Shown piece by piece: positions 1 through 17,037 of a DNA stretch of 64,000 nucleotides. The translations under genes and the position numbers were made by a program. Position 1 is the stretch's first letter. The number at the start of each line of letters is the position of its first letter. The notes beneath the pieces are model-generated. The model searched no databases and was not told the DNA's origin. It saw only the letters and a program-made list of their open reading frames with translations. Location of the stretch: positions 73,707,931-73,771,930 of the forward strand of contig NW_026622985.1 in assembly GCF_023065955.2 (NCBI RefSeq), written 5' to 3'. The DNA comes from Ursus arctos (lineage: Eukaryota > Chordata > Mammalia > Carnivora > Ursidae).

Positions 1-950
1 CTCACTAACACTTCCTCTCCTACAAAAGCCCCCCCCCTCCCATCCCCACCATGCACATGTGACCTGCTCCTGTGGGCCAGACACATCCAAACCTGTGATT
101 CTTAAGCAGGGTGTCCTGTGTCTCTGGAGACCCATGAAGTCTTTCCAGGGGTTTGCAGACACGTGGATAGTTTCGAGAGAATCTTCTTTCCCCCATCTCA
201 TTCAGACACTCTTCTGCTCCCCACCCCAAAAAAAGACCTAACTCACCTATCCCTAATATTTTGATGATTGGTTCATGGTGAAAAAATTCTGCAAAACAAA
301 ACAAAAAAACTCCCCCAAAACAAAACCAGACAAATTCAAATACGGTGTTAGAGACAGTGAAGGATGCTGATAGTGGTTACATAACAAACACTACATAACG
401 CTAGGTAACACATCCGGCACAACTCAGATTGTTTTCAGTTTTTAACAAAATTAAATATTTCATGATAAATCACTATGTGGGGTTTTTTTTCTCCCATATA
501 CTTCGGAGGGCGTTCAAGGAATTATGTCATGTTGCTGTAACTAAACTCTTCCATCGCCCTCTCTCGCCCTCTCTGCCCCCACCCTATATATATTCTTCCA
601 TCCATATATTCCAAATATATATTTATGTGGACAGGTTTTCTCCATGCTTACATTGAAAATAATATTAATACTGATGCTGAACCCTTCCCATTCTAGCCAT
701 AAATAATGTTCTCTCAACACATACGAATAAAAAAAAAATTGCATCCATCTAAGAGGTGCATCTCTAACACAATTTTACTTTTTTATTTCAGAGATTAATT
801 AACAAGACTTATATTTCTGTTGTTCTGACCAATTGTGTACAAGCAATAACTGTAATCATAACTCTTTGGGGAAGAAATAAATATTTGTAAATTTAGAGCC
901 ATAGGATAACTGTAATTTTAAAAACTTAAATTTATAAACACATTTTTCTT

Positions 951-1151
951 TTTTTTTTTTTAAAGATTTTATTTATTTATTTGACAGAGATAGAGACAGC
1001 CAGCGAGAGAGGGAACACAAGCAGGGGGAGTGGGAGAGGAAGAAACAGGCTCAGAGCAGAGGAGCCTGATGTGGGGCTCGATCCCATAACGCCGGCATCA
1101 CGCCCTGAGCTGAAGGCAGACACTTTAACCGCTGTGCCACCCAGGCGCCCC
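951..1151 (-). mobile_element. SINEC
   Basis: Full-length antisense copy: T-run, AAAGATTTTATTTATTTATT, AGACAGCCAGCGAGAGAGGG, GATGTGGGGCTCGATCCC, CACCCAGGCGCCCC. The 16-bp target repeat TAAACACATTTTTCTT occurs at 935-950 and 1152-1167. Confidence 0.97.
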
Positions 1152-1949
1152 TAAACACATTTTTCTTATTGAGAACTATAAGGTGATTAAAAAATCCACT
1201 TATATATAAAATATATTACACTGGGATGAAATGCTGAGGTACTTGTATTCCTTTAGATCTATTTTAAGAGTTTTACAAGCACCTGGGAGAGAGATTGGTT
1301 AGGTTAGAGGCAGACAGAGAGATCCTAGGTGGGTCTGTAAAAGGCAGAAGGAATAATAGTATCAGTCAAAAATAATAGATTTAAATTTCAAGGATATTAC
1401 AAATAGGTAGATTTGAATGCATACTTATTCCCCTTTTAATTTGGACAAAGAACATATAATCTTGGATTTCCTATATTTAAATGAGTGCCCTTAGTTCTAC
1501 CCTGGGATAAAACTGGGTCTAGCTCTTCTATGATATTTCCTTTTAAGCACTGATTATAACTTGTAACGATCATCCTCTAGACTGACTCTGTGTTCCATCA
1601 TTAATTTGTCCTCTCTTCTGGATCATTCCTGTCAGCATTCAAGCTTGCTATGTGATTATTTCCCATACTGAACAAATGAACAAAAAGCTCAAGGATCAAA
1701 CAGTGTTCAGAGATAAAGCAGTGAGTAGGAGGAGGTGAAGTACAGATGGAGGTTATTTTCACTATTTGCAGGAGCTGAGAAATGGAGAAAGGGAGGGCTT
1801 ATTTTTTGTTTTGTTTCTTTTGCAAATTTTTTAACCATCAAAGAAGTGATCTGTTGGGCTTTGGTGGTACAAAATTAGCAAGTGTTTAAACATTGTTGGA
1901 GGGAACAGGCTGTAAAAACAACAAAAGTACTTTAAAATTTTGTAACTGT

Positions 1950-2900
1950 GGTAATATATACATAATGTAAAATTTACTGTTGTGCAATTTTTTTAAATGT
2001 CATAACTTGTCATGTTTTTAATATGGCAGACTATCTCAATACTGGCTGGATTAGATTAAATAAAGAATTTTTGTGTTCAAAGAAATTTACCATCTTAGCT
2101 GTTTTTAAGTGTACAGTTCAGTAGTATTAAGTATATTTACGTGGCTAGACAAAGAATCTCCAGAACCGTTTGCAAAAGTGGTTATAGCCAATAAACAACC
2201 CTACATTTACCCCTCTCCCCAGCCACTGGCAACTGCCATTCTATTTTCTGTTTCTATGAATTTGAATACTCTAGATACCTCATGTAAGTGGGATCATAGA
2301 GTGTCTTTTGTGATTGGCTTATTTCACTTAGCATAATACCTTCAATGTTCTTCAAGCCATAGTAGGTGTCAGAATGTCCCGCCTTTTTAAGGCTGAATGA
2401 TATTCCATTATGTATTTTGTTTATCCATTCATCTGTTGATTGATGCTTGAGTTGCTTCCACTTTTTGGCAATTGTGAATAACACTGCTATGAAAATGGGT
2501 GTGCAAATCTCTCTCGGAGACTCTGCTTTCACTTGTTTTGACCATGTGCCCAGAAGTTAAATTACATATGGTACTACAATTTTTTTATTTTTTGAGGAAC
2601 CTCCATACAGCATAGTGGCTGCACCATTTAACATTTCCACCAACAGTGCCCAAGGGTTCTGATTTCTTCACATTCTTCCCCACACTTAATATTTTATGTC
2701 TTTTGTTTTGTGTTGTGTTGTGCTGTGTTGTGTTGTTTTGTTTGGTAGTAGCCATCCTAATGGATGTGAGGCAATATGTCTTTGTGGTTTTGATTTGCCC
2801 TTCCCTAAACATGATATCACTCATGATATCAAGCATCTTTTCACATGCTTTTCGGTGCAAAATAATTTTAAGTACCCATATTCTTCTTTATACTGAGAAG
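1950..2900 (-). mobile_element. Old LINE-1 3' end with ORF2 C-terminal remnant
   Basis: On the + strand the order is GTAATATATACATAATGTAA, TTTTTAAGTGTACAGTTCAG, CCCCAGCCACTGGCAACTGCC, TTATTTCACTTAGCATAATA, TTTTGGCAATTGTGAATAAC, GTGGCTGCACCATTTAACAT, the signature of the 3' UTR and ORF2 tail of an old mammalian L1 in antisense. The reverse frame still reads IMLSEISQSQK near 2290-2330. A (GTTGT)n stretch at 2700-2745 interrupts it. Confidence 0.88.
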
Positions 2901-4417
2901 ATGAAAATTTCTCTCTGACACAATAATATTGAGAGAAATTCTAGGAAACTTCAGTAGGGTACAATGCTATTACACAGTACTCAAAGTTCAAGATACTAAA
3001 ATGGCAGTATTCTAAAGTTTCCCAGTTAGTCAAGAACATGACAAAAAAAAACAAAACAAAACTCTAATATTGCTTAATCTTTCATCCTTTGTTTTAACTC
3101 TTGGATTAAATTTTCTTATCTCAAAAATCCTTTTGAACAGTTGTGAGCTTCCATTTTTCAAAGGTTTTATTACAAGTCACCAAAAAAATGCATATCCTCC
3201 CTCTCTCATGAGATGGAAACAAGAGATAAACATGTCCTAAGGAGAAAAATAATTTTATCCAGAGGCTCCAGTAAATTATTTCTCTTACCAAAGTCTCTGT
3301 GGTTTCTGTAATGTTATACTTAGCTCTACTCATTCAGTACCTACTCTGCGCTAGGTACTAGCCACCCAAAGATAAAATGGCACAGTTTCTGCCGTGAAAG
3401 ATCTCACAGCCTAGTGGTAAGAAGAGACAAGAAAGTCAGCTAGTTTGACACAGAATGACACGTATTGCCATTGAGAGAAATTTGCCCAAGGTCTTATGGG
3501 AAAATAAAGGGAATTAATCAGATGAAGCCCAGAATTAGCATGAGAAGGACTGTCAGAGATGGGGTGGGGGGATGAGGTGAATAGGGCTCCTTAGAAGTAT
3601 TTTAAGAAATCAAAGATGGGATGGAAGTTTTCCTACAAATATTTTCAAGTTGATTTTCGGTTCCTTGTGTCCTTCCATTTTTAATTGATAATTTTGATCC
3701 ATCTGTGTATATTTAAATAAATCACTTGAATGGATAGGTGTAATAGTCATAAATACCTTACTGGGTTTTGCTTGAATCTTACACAAGTACGAATGAGTGG
3801 TGGTGTTTCAACAGCCTGGTTTTGCAACCATGATCTTACAAGGTCATTTTCTCTGTAATTTATTTCGCACTAAATTTGTATTTCATTTTGACACTAAAGG
3901 AGGAAAATGTATAGTTTATAAAATAGTTTCATGTCATTTTAAACGTTTTAAGATGCTCATTTATTTATTTTTACTTTGCTGCCAAGGCACTGATTTCCTT
4001 AGGATCTTATATTTGCATATTTATGTAATTCAAAAACATCCGTTAAAAGTCTTGATCTAGAGAGGGAGAGTCTCCTTGATATTTGAGTTTATGGCTTCGT
4101 TGTTTCATACTAGCAACGAAGGTGAAAGTGCTCCTTCGGGGTTTGTTCTCGAGTTAAGGAAGCCCCTGGGTAAGATGTGTTTTTCAGGTTCTGATGGCTG
4201 TGAGTGGTATTAATATTAAATAATTTCAGATTTGACATTGTCTAATGAGATCGTTGAGCGCAATTCTCTTTCTACATCTGAACACACCAAGATGCACAAA
4301 ATTCAAGTAAAGTGACCAAGGAAATACAGTTAAGTGCAACAAATTACAACCGCACCGGACACACAAAGAAGTCTTCCACTCAGCCTAAGTGGATTAGTGA
4401 CAAGAATTGATAGAGGA

Positions 4418-4626
4418 GGGGCGCCTGGGTGGCACAGCGGTTAAGCATCTGCCTTCGGCTCAGGGCGTGATCCCGGCGTTATGGGATCGAGCCCCACATC
4501 AGGCTCCTCCACTATGAGCCTGCTTCTTCCTCTCCCACTCCCCCTGCTTGTGTTCCCTCTCTCGCTGGCTGTCTCTATCTCTGTCAAATAAATAAATAAA
4601 AAATCTTTAAAAAAAAAAAAAAAAAA
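4418..4626 (+). mobile_element. SINEC
   Basis: Full-length young-type copy (GGGGCGCCTGGGTGGCACAG) with a long poly-A tail and a perfect 16-bp duplication AAGAATTGATAGAGGA at 4402-4417 and 4627-4642. Confidence 0.97.
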
Positions 4627-5339
4627 AAGAATTGATAGAGGAAGTATTGTGCCCTCTCTGGGTCACTCACTGAAAGATGATTTTTAAAAAAATAACTGTT
4701 AAGCACTTGCATGATTCTGTTTTCATTTCTGGCATATGTAGCTTGCTTGCCACGATACTAAATAGATGAAATAGGTCACTCGTCTAGAATCTCCTTTGAA
4801 CTGAAAGGCTCCAATAAATTGAAATTCATGCCATGAGATAGAAGGAAATGCATACAGAGACAAAAACTGGGGACAGAACGAACACAAAAATAAGACAAGT
4901 TGCTCCACCTTGAGTCTTGCTTTTGGAGCGCCACCTCTCTCCTCTCCTCGTACCTCTGTTCATTAAGGCAGTTCTATCCCCTGCTTTCATGGCTGGTGGT
5001 TGATGTTCGTCTTTTTCGTAGCACACTGAGGTCCTAGGGAAACAGGAGGCAGGCAGTCGTTTGGATCCTTCAGTTCTGCTCCTTTGCTTCTGTTGGGAGG
5101 CTGACCTCTGGAGGGGGCCCTTCAACCGCCAAGCCTCTTTATTTCTCTTGAAAGGTTTGTCAGGTATTTGTAAAATGGTCTTTTTTGGTTGGTGTCACTA
5201 GTGTTTGAATTCCCAGTGGCAGTTTTGATTTTCCACAAATGCACTGCATTATGAGACTCTGGGTTCAACAACCACATCCGTTCATTGAAGTCTCCTTAAA
5301 TGGCCGTGGACTTTCTTGTTTTAATTAACAAAAGGAGCA

Positions 5340-5545
5340 AACATGTGCTGAGTGTTGACATGTGCGGGATTGGTGGTGTACCTCATGTACATTCTCTCAT
5401 TTAATCCTAGCCATACCTCTGCAAGATAGATATTGTTGTTAATTCCAGAAGTTCTCACGATTTAATAGTAACAGGCATAGAGGCAAAGTTAAACCAAGGA
5501 CTTGTTGCATCTAGCGTCTATAGTGTTACCACTGTGCTGTATACA
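5340..5545 (-). repeat. MIR SINE (ancient)
   Basis: Antisense MIR order: ATGTGCTGAGTGTTGACATG, CATTTAATCCTAGCCATACC, TAACAGGCATAGAGGCAAAG. Heavily diverged. Confidence 0.6.
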
Positions 5546-6810
5546 TGTCCCCCAACACTCAGCACCATACTTTCCACGTAGTAAAGCTTTCACTAAAACA
5601 GTCGAATTGAATGGAACTGAATCCATGTTCTGGCAGCCCATAGTCAATGCTCACTGGTACAGTCAGAAATTTAGAAATAATTGGTTCTGCAGTGGGAGAA
5701 TCAATAGAGTCCTAAGACATTAATTTGCTAGTTATGTCTTGCCACAGAAGATATCATCTGATCATCAATCTTATGCATCTCATATGCTACCCAAACGTTT
5801 CCAACTTTCTTAAATTATTAACCTTGACCTTTGTGATATTCAGGAAACATTAAAACAGAAAAGGCAATACTATCATCAATAACTCTTGCTACATAATATG
5901 GTGAACAGAGTGAAATATGAGTTATTTTTATTTGGAAAAACAATATTACTCTGTTTTGACTCAAGGGTGTTAACGTTTTTTGTGTTAGCATTAATTTGTT
6001 TTCTTTTGATCATACAATTATTACACTTATTTTCCTTAGTGAAATGGAAAAACATCCCAATTGCCAAATGCTAATGATGTGTTCATAGAGTCTTAAAATG
6101 TACATCTCATTAGGTTTCTGTTTTTCAGCTGGTAAAAGTTTATGAAGTCAGTATTTGTTTCTCTCAGAGAATTTTGCTTGGTGTTTTAAAGATACACGTA
6201 CCATTTCCCTTAGGTCACTTGTGCCAATATCTGTCCTTCATTATCATAGCACCAAAGTTTTTCACTTTGTAGTCTTAGCAGTTCAGATAGATCTAGCCCG
6301 TCCTTGCAAAAACATTAATAGAATACCTGCTGCATGTTTTTTCAAAAAATATTTTTTGTTCTTCATCCTTGAAAGATTATGTTTATCCAAGAAAGTCTAT
6401 GACTTAATATGAGATTTGTTTAATGCTCTTTAAAAATTTAACTTGGACTTTGATGTTAAGCATCCTCAAGAGGTAGTCTTGTGATTATTTTAATATTTAA
6501 GCAAATAAAAACAGCTGTTTATGATATCAATAATTGTGTTTCTAAGAAAATATAAACCTGAGCTTAATTCCCCTTTTGTAATGGTGCCCCATCTTTTCTA
6601 TCCACATGAAACCTTAAATTAAAATGTTAAGAGGACACCTAGATTCTTTCAGATTCTTCATTAGTTGGCTAGATCTCCCACAGCAAAATGCTGTGAAGAA
6701 GCAACTTTCGTCCATTTATTTTTGTTCTGATATATTCAGAAAAGTGATAATACTAAAAAGCTTAGGTTTGAATTTCATACCTTACAGTGGCTCTCCAATA
6801 CATTTTCCTT

Positions 6811-6992
6811 TTTTTTTAATATTTTGTTTCTTTATTTGAGAGAGAGAAGGAGCACAAGCTGGGAGAGTGGCAGAGGGAGAAGCAGGCTCCCCACTGAGCA
6901 GGGAGCCCCATGTGGGGCTCAATCCTAGGACCCTGGGATCATGACCTGGGTTGAAGGCAGATGCTTAACCATCTGAGCTACCCGGGTGCCCC
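6811..6992 (-). mobile_element. Older SINEC
   Basis: Antisense copy: T-run, GAGAGAGAGAAGGAGCACAAG, CATGTGGGGCTCAATCCTAG, ending CTACCCGGGTGCCCC. Diverged flanking repeats: CAATACATTTTCCTT on the left, CAAATACACTTTCTT on the right. Confidence 0.93.
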
Positions 6993-7039
6993 TCAAATAC
7001 ACTTTCTTCTGATTTGGGTTTACAGCCCTCTTGTTGATG

Positions 7040-7170
7040 GTATTCACCCATTTTAAAGAGAAGGACACAAAAATTCAAAGTGAGTTGCCAGTCCAAGTTC
7101 ATCTAGCAGAGTCACAAATTACACCTGGAAGTTCCGATCACAAGCTCTTGTTGATAGTTCCACTTCGCTT
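7040..7170 (-). repeat. Probable MIR fragment
   Basis: CACCCATTTTAAAGAGAAGG, TTCATCTAGCAGAGTCACAA and CCTGGAAGTTCCGATCACAA follow the antisense MIR core loosely. Confidence 0.45.
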
Positions 7171-7280
7171 TCCATGATTGGAGGCCAGAAATGAAAAAAA
7201 AGGAGGGGGAGTAAAAACTCTTAAAGTAATTTAAATTATAAGCTATAGTGGCATCCCATATTCATTTGAAAGGCTTATAA

Positions 7281-7497
7281 TATATTTTTAATGCATATAT
7301 TATATACATATTGCATATTATGTATATAATACATATTACATATTGCATATTATGTATATAATATATACAAATTACATATTATGTATACAATACTCATTAT
7401 ACAATATATTTTAGTACATTATATATTCTTTCAGTATATTATATATAAGATATATGTGTATATATATATATATACACAAACTATGTATAGAAATTAT
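7281..7497 (+). repeat. TATA-rich minisatellite
   Basis: A 26-nt unit starting ACATATTGCATATTATG occurs at 7306-7331 and again at 7338-7363 (32-bp period), with a partial third copy near 7374 and a (TA)n core at about 7450-7475. It ends about 155 nt before the exon A acceptor and is rich in self-complementary sequence. Confidence 0.85.
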
Positions 7498-7561
7498 ATA
7501 GATAGAGATTATCAAATTTTCATATTTAAGGAGTTTTTTTGAATGTGGCAATGATACATAA

Positions 7562-8703
<1,142 letters not shown>

Positions 8704-8705
8704 TG

Positions 8706-8715
8706 ATGTGTGTGG

Positions 8716-8750
<35 letters not shown>

Positions 8751-8768
8751 TGTGTCTGTGTCTGTGTA
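8706..8768 (+). repeat. (TG)n microsatellite
   Basis: A TG dinucleotide run with TC interruptions toward its 3' end, 48 nt after the exon B donor. The pure core is about 15 units, long enough to be length-polymorphic. Confidence 0.95.
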
Positions 8769-8883
8769 TGGGTGGGTTGTTTGCATTCACAGTAACCAGT
8801 CAATAAATAGCAACTTGTATTAAAGTCACTATAGGCTTATATTTTACTGTAGTTCAGGAAATTAATTAATATGTGGATATGAT

Positions 8884-9117
8884 TTGAGTTCCAATCCCTA
8901 CTATGCATCACTATAGAACAGGCATGGATTTTCCTACAGTTCAATCACCACTGTTTATGAAATAAAGTGGCAAACATTTAGGTAACAGAAAATAGAAGAT
9001 TACCCAGCTGATTCACTTGGTTTTATAAAAAAAAAAAAAAAAAAGTAACTCTTGTTCTTTACATATAGATACTAAGTTTTGAATTGGCCTGTATTTTAAT
9101 TTAAAAAGCCATAGGAA
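8884..9117 (+). repeat. 234-bp tandem duplication, copy 1
   Basis: Begins TTGAGTTCCAATCCC and ends GCCATAGGAA. It is followed directly by a second copy at a 234-bp offset. By eye the two copies are identical except for poly-A length (18 A here, 17 in copy 2). The unit contains an internal poly-A but has no SINE head, so it is not simply a SINE pair. Confidence 0.95.
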
Positions 9118-9350
9118 TTGAGTTCCAATCCCTACTATGCATCACTATAGAACAGGCATGGATTTTCCTACAGTTCAATCACCACTGTTTATGAAATAAA
9201 GTGGCAAACATTTAGGTAACAGAAAATAGAAGATTACCCAGCTGATTCACTTGGTTTTATAAAAAAAAAAAAAAAAAGTAACTCTTGTTCTTTACATATA
9301 GATACTAAGTTTTGAATTGGCCTGTATTTTAATTTAAAAAGCCATAGGAA
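9118..9350 (+). repeat. 234-bp tandem duplication, copy 2
   Basis: Second copy, 233 nt because its internal poly-A is one base shorter. It abuts copy 1 with no spacer, and only TT microhomology is seen at the junctions. Near-identity implies a very recent event or an assembly/haplotype artefact. Confidence 0.95.
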
Positions 9351-9807
9351 TTTTTTAAATATATTTTTTTTCCTAGTGTAAATATGTGTAAATTGAAGAT
9401 TGCTTTTGTAGGCTCTGATTCTTTTACTTCCTTTCGAACCAAATGAACTCATTCATATCATCTCCTCCAACACATCTTTCATCTAAAATATCCCTTAGTA
9501 GCAAGAAGATTAAAAAACAGTTGATTGAATAAATCTAAAGAAAGCTTTATTATGAGATATGGAGTAGGAAGAAGGGAAAGGAATAACATAAAATTATGTG
9601 CAACCAGAATTCAACTTCATATTGCACTGACTGCTTTTTGAACTATTGTATAAGGTGAATGATTACATTATATATGGCTCAGACATTTAGTTGAATAGCT
9701 CAAAGATTTATCCATAAAATTTGAAAGTTCATGAATCTACATTTTTGATCATTTATTTATTACCTTGCACACATCTTAGTTTGTATTATGCTTTTTGAAA
9801 TTTATTG

Positions 9808-9978
9808 TTGTGGCCAAGGTCAAAGAGGTTGCTGCCTATGTTCTCCTCTAGGATTTTGATGGATTCCAGTCTCACATTTAGGTCTTTCACCCACTTTGAA
9901 TTTATTTCTGTGTATGGTGTAAGAAAGTGGTCGAGTTTCATTCTTCTGCATGTTACTATCCAGTTTTCCCAGCACTAT
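9808..9978 (-). mobile_element. LINE-1 ORF2 fragment
   Basis: On the + strand this reads as the antisense of LINE-1 ORF2: a TTTTGATGGATTCCAGTCTC-like stretch, then a GTCTTTCACCCACTTTGAAT-like stretch, then CCAGTTTTCCCAGCAC. The fragment is internal, about 170 bp, with no 3' end or poly-A, so it is a relic of a larger insertion or a rearranged piece. Confidence 0.8.
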
Positions 9979-10285
9979 ATATGTTAACTAACTTGAATGT
10001 ACATGCAATCTGAAAATAGTAAAAAATAAAATAAAATAAATAAAAATTATTACTCAGAAATGTTATATCTTTCCTGAATGCAAATTCTTCAACAGTAAAG
10101 AGTTTCAAGATAAACTACTGTGAATTTATAATCCATTACTTTTCACGTAAAAAAACTGTATCTTCAAAAGAACATTATTTGTATTTTATAAAGTTGTTGA
10201 CCTCCAAAAAGGCCACTAGATGTCAGTTCTGATCTACAATCCAACAGGGATGAATCATGTCTTAGAAGTGATTTCACTGCATTGA

Positions 10286-13791
<3,506 letters not shown>

Positions 13792-15099
13792 TAAGATAGC
13801 CACAAATTTGAATTGTGCAATCCAAAAATTCTCTAAAGATTGATTTCAAAAGATTTTGCCTACATTAAAGAAAGCAACAAAGAGAAATGTGTCCAAATAT
13901 TTGTGCTCTGGAAAATAATCTTCTTTAAAGCATTGAAACCATAACAATCCTAGTGGTCTTCAAACACTGTAATAAGTACGCATCCGACAGCTTTTCAAAC
14001 CGATAGGACTTGACTCTACTACAGAGTAATGTTTAAAATTAAAAGTTTCAATCTCATTTCATTCCGTGATATATATCCTTGAATTACAGGAGCATCAGAC
14101 AGAAAGAATTAGGTGCCTTTTTTTTTTTTTTTTTTTTTTTAATGAGCCATCAGTCAGCGTGGAGCCCAAGATGGTATGAGAATTTATTTAGAGAGTTTTT
14201 GAGAAGTGACTGTATTCTGGGCATAATCTAGCCAAATTCACAAATATGTCTGTCCCTGCCACAAGAATAGAACTTTTCTTTTTTAGAAGGTAGAATCTCA
14301 GAGGGAAACATTTGACCGCTCATTTCCACTTCCATTCTAATGAGAGGTGGTAATGAGGGGATGGGAGAGAGGACAGGCCAGGTGAATATATTCACATCTC
14401 CTGTAGTTGTCGAAAAGGGACAGTGCCCAAGGCACTGACTAAGTCTGCTTCTCTTTTATATGATGGAATTCAGGGAATATTTGACTTTTCTACTGCCAGG
14501 AAAACAGAAGCAAACCTAAGCCTCCTAGAGAGATGAAAGACGAAAGGGCCATGCCACAATCGCTTCTGTCTCTTGCAGTCCCTCTCAGGAAGGAACGGCT
14601 TCAGTTCTCCTGACTTGTGCTGCTTTTCCCTCTGCCTCAGGAGGTAATGAAAGCCTTTCCATAAGAATTTTTTTATAATTCAAAAAAACAAATAATCATC
14701 TATTCGAAGAATTCTTAGGACATTTCCCAGGATCAGAACTTACTTTAATTGCCACGACTTTATGAAGTTGGCCTTATTCCCTCAATGCTCAGAAGTAGTA
14801 AGCCTGACAGAAGCCTTTATTTGTTTGAAAATTACATTTTAAATAATAGAGCTCAATGCCCATTTGTTTGTTCTCCCCCCCCAACTCAAGTCATTCAAGT
14901 CTGTCTCATTCGTCATTATCAACGGGGAAGAGCAGACTTGATTTCCCAAGGAACCAATTTAGGTATTGTTTTTACCTTTAACTAAATTCCCTTGAGATAT
15001 ACAAGTTTTGGAAAATGTGTTCCCCAGCATTTTTCTCAAGCTGCATATATGGTGTAAGGTTAAGGAAGGGACTTATCTTAAGTTCAGAATACTGCATTT

Positions 15100-15126
15100 A
15101 ACCCAAACCCTAAGCCTAACCCTAAC
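15100..15126 (-). repeat. Degenerate telomere-like repeat run
   Basis: On the + strand the units read ACCCAA, ACCCTA, AGCCTA, ACCCTA, ACT: about four imperfect CCCTAA hexamers. It is too short and degenerate to be more than a minor interstitial telomere-like sequence. Confidence 0.5.
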
Positions 15127-15194
15127 TGATTCCCTTTGAATAAGGGAATTTATTAGTAGTCAGTGTTGAAAGTGGTCAGCGTAGAAAGGGTCAG

Positions 15195-15425
15195 AACTTT
15201 CTTGAATCAGACAGACATGGATTCAAATATCCCAACCCTAGAGTTTACTAATTATAGCAGCGGAAGTTTTCACACCTCTGAGACTCAATCTCCACATCTG
15301 TAACATAAGGATTATACTACCTACCACATATTATTTCACAAGAATTACATAAGGTAATTTCCATGTACTACGTGGTGTCTGGTATGCTGCAATGCAAGTA
15401 GGTAATAAATATTAATATTGACTTT
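15195..15425 (+). repeat. MIR SINE (ancient)
   Basis: Follows the MIR consensus order: GAATCAGACAGACATGGATTC, then CTCTGAGACTCAATCTCCAC, ATCTGTAACATAAGGATTAT, CTACCTACC, TGGTGTCTGGTATG and a final GGTAATAAATATTAATATT. It is diverged, as expected for a repeat shared across mammals. Confidence 0.85.
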
Positions 15426-15947
15426 TCATGTTTCTCGACCATCCAAAGGTCACTTTAGGATCTACAGTGGAGGAAACATTTTTCTTTCTTTTATAGGAAA
15501 AGCAGGACAAGTTTGAAAGATTTATCTGCATTAACACTGAGAACATTAAATTTTAGATCCTTATCAAAAAGCAATTAGGTAAATCACTCTGAGAACATTT
15601 CAGGAAAGAATACTGAGTTCTAATTATCTTCAGATTTACCTGGGAGCATATGTATATTTAATTATCATCCATGCTGTGCTACAAGGAGGATGGATATTAT
15701 ACACATTTTCCAGATGAGGAAACCATGCTGAGAAGGTGGTTCATTTGCTCAAGCCACCTAGCCAAGAAAAACAGGGGTCCATGGCCCGGTGCTTTATTCC
15801 AGTACACCCTGTAGATGGGCAGGTCAGGAGTAGTCATTTGTCATTGTCCTTATCTTCACAATGGACACCTCCAGCTTTTTCTACAGAAAAAGCCAATTTT
15901 ACGTACCTATGCTACCTATGGGGATTAATGACTTCATGCTTCCTTTT

Positions 15948-16068
15948 ATTTTTATTTTTTAAAACTAGTTATTTATTTAAGTAATCCCTACACCCAGTGT
16001 GGGGCTTGAAGTCACGACCCGGAGATCCAGAGCCACATGCTCCCCAGACTGAGCCAGCCAGGTGCTCC
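15948..16068 (-). mobile_element. Old truncated SINEC
   Basis: Antisense SINEC relic: T-rich tail, GTGTGGGGCTTGAAGTCACG, GAGCCAGCCAGGTGCTCC at its head. It is bracketed by near-perfect 13-bp repeats CATGCTTCCTTTT (15935-15947) and CATGCTGCCTTTT (16069-16081). It is much more diverged than the full-length SINEs in the window. Confidence 0.8.
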
Positions 16069-16799
16069 CATGCTGCCTTTTAAATAAAGATCATTTGCTT
16101 AGAGCAACAAGAGATAAAGAAGAGATAACGTCAGAAAAGCAACAGTTAGAAAAAGTGACCGTTATTTATGTCTGTGCCCTGAGGCTTAGAATCCAGAGGT
16201 CGCCACAGAATTAGTGTAAATCTGAGCAGACTGAAAATATTATAATCAGTATTTGGGCACCTTCTGCTAATTTTCACATTACTAGAAATAAAGTTGCAAG
16301 TGTACTTTGCTTTCCTCATAGGCTTTCCATGAAAAAGCCACATTTTTAAAAACAAATAATTTATTCACAAAATTGCACAAGGAATCTCTGCAGGATGCTT
16401 TAGCGTACAAACATCTCATTCCATTAAGATAGTAATTCAGTGTATGTGCCTTTCAGGGTTGTATCTTTTATGAGCTTCGCTTAAAGTTTTTGCTTCACAT
16501 GAATTCAGAGATTTTTTTTTTTAATTTGGCCTGGCACCCAGTCAACCTTCAACTAAACATATCTCACCCCATGCTTGCTTTATCTGTTTCTTCATTCCTT
16601 GGGAGAAGGGAAATATTTTAAAGTAAGTCTTAGACATTTTTCTTTTTCACCCCTAAATACTTCACTGTATGCATCAAAGAAAGAAAAGAGACGTCACAAG
16701 TAAAACTACAATAAAATTATCACACCTTCCCACATTAGCAGTATTTTTAATTCCTTGATTTTTCATAATTTGCTGATGTTTCTATTCTGATGGAACCGA

Positions 16800-16870
16800 A
16801 TATGCCTGTTCATCTCTTCTCTACCACAGTGCCCAGCACAATATCTGGGACAATAAATATTTATAAAATG
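16800..16870 (+). repeat. L2-like LINE 3' end
   Basis: CTACCACAGTGCCCAGCACA and GGGACAATAAATATTTATAA fit the 3' terminus of LINE-2. Confidence 0.5.
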
Positions 16871-16971
16871 TAACTTAACACAGAGCATCTGATTTCATTC
16901 TAACAGCATCGCTGTGAAATCAGGCCAGTGATTTTCTCTCAGTCCTGCTGCAGTAGACATGGAGAATCACG

Positions 16972-17037
16972 GCACAGCCCGGGAAAGCCCAATCACATCC
17001 TTCAGCACAGCCCAGGAAAGCCCAATCACATCCTTCC
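16972..17037 (+). repeat. 33-bp tandem duplication
   Basis: Two adjacent 33-bp units starting GCACAGCCC (16972-17004 and 17005-17037) differ at two positions (GGGAAAG/AGGAAAG and the final base). The length is a multiple of three, so an overlapping reading frame stays open, but no gene is supported. Confidence 0.9.

Noticed and set aside
2254..2532. 92-codon minus-strand frame with IMLSEISQSQK
   Set aside because: This is the decayed C-terminus of LINE-1 ORF2, not a host gene.
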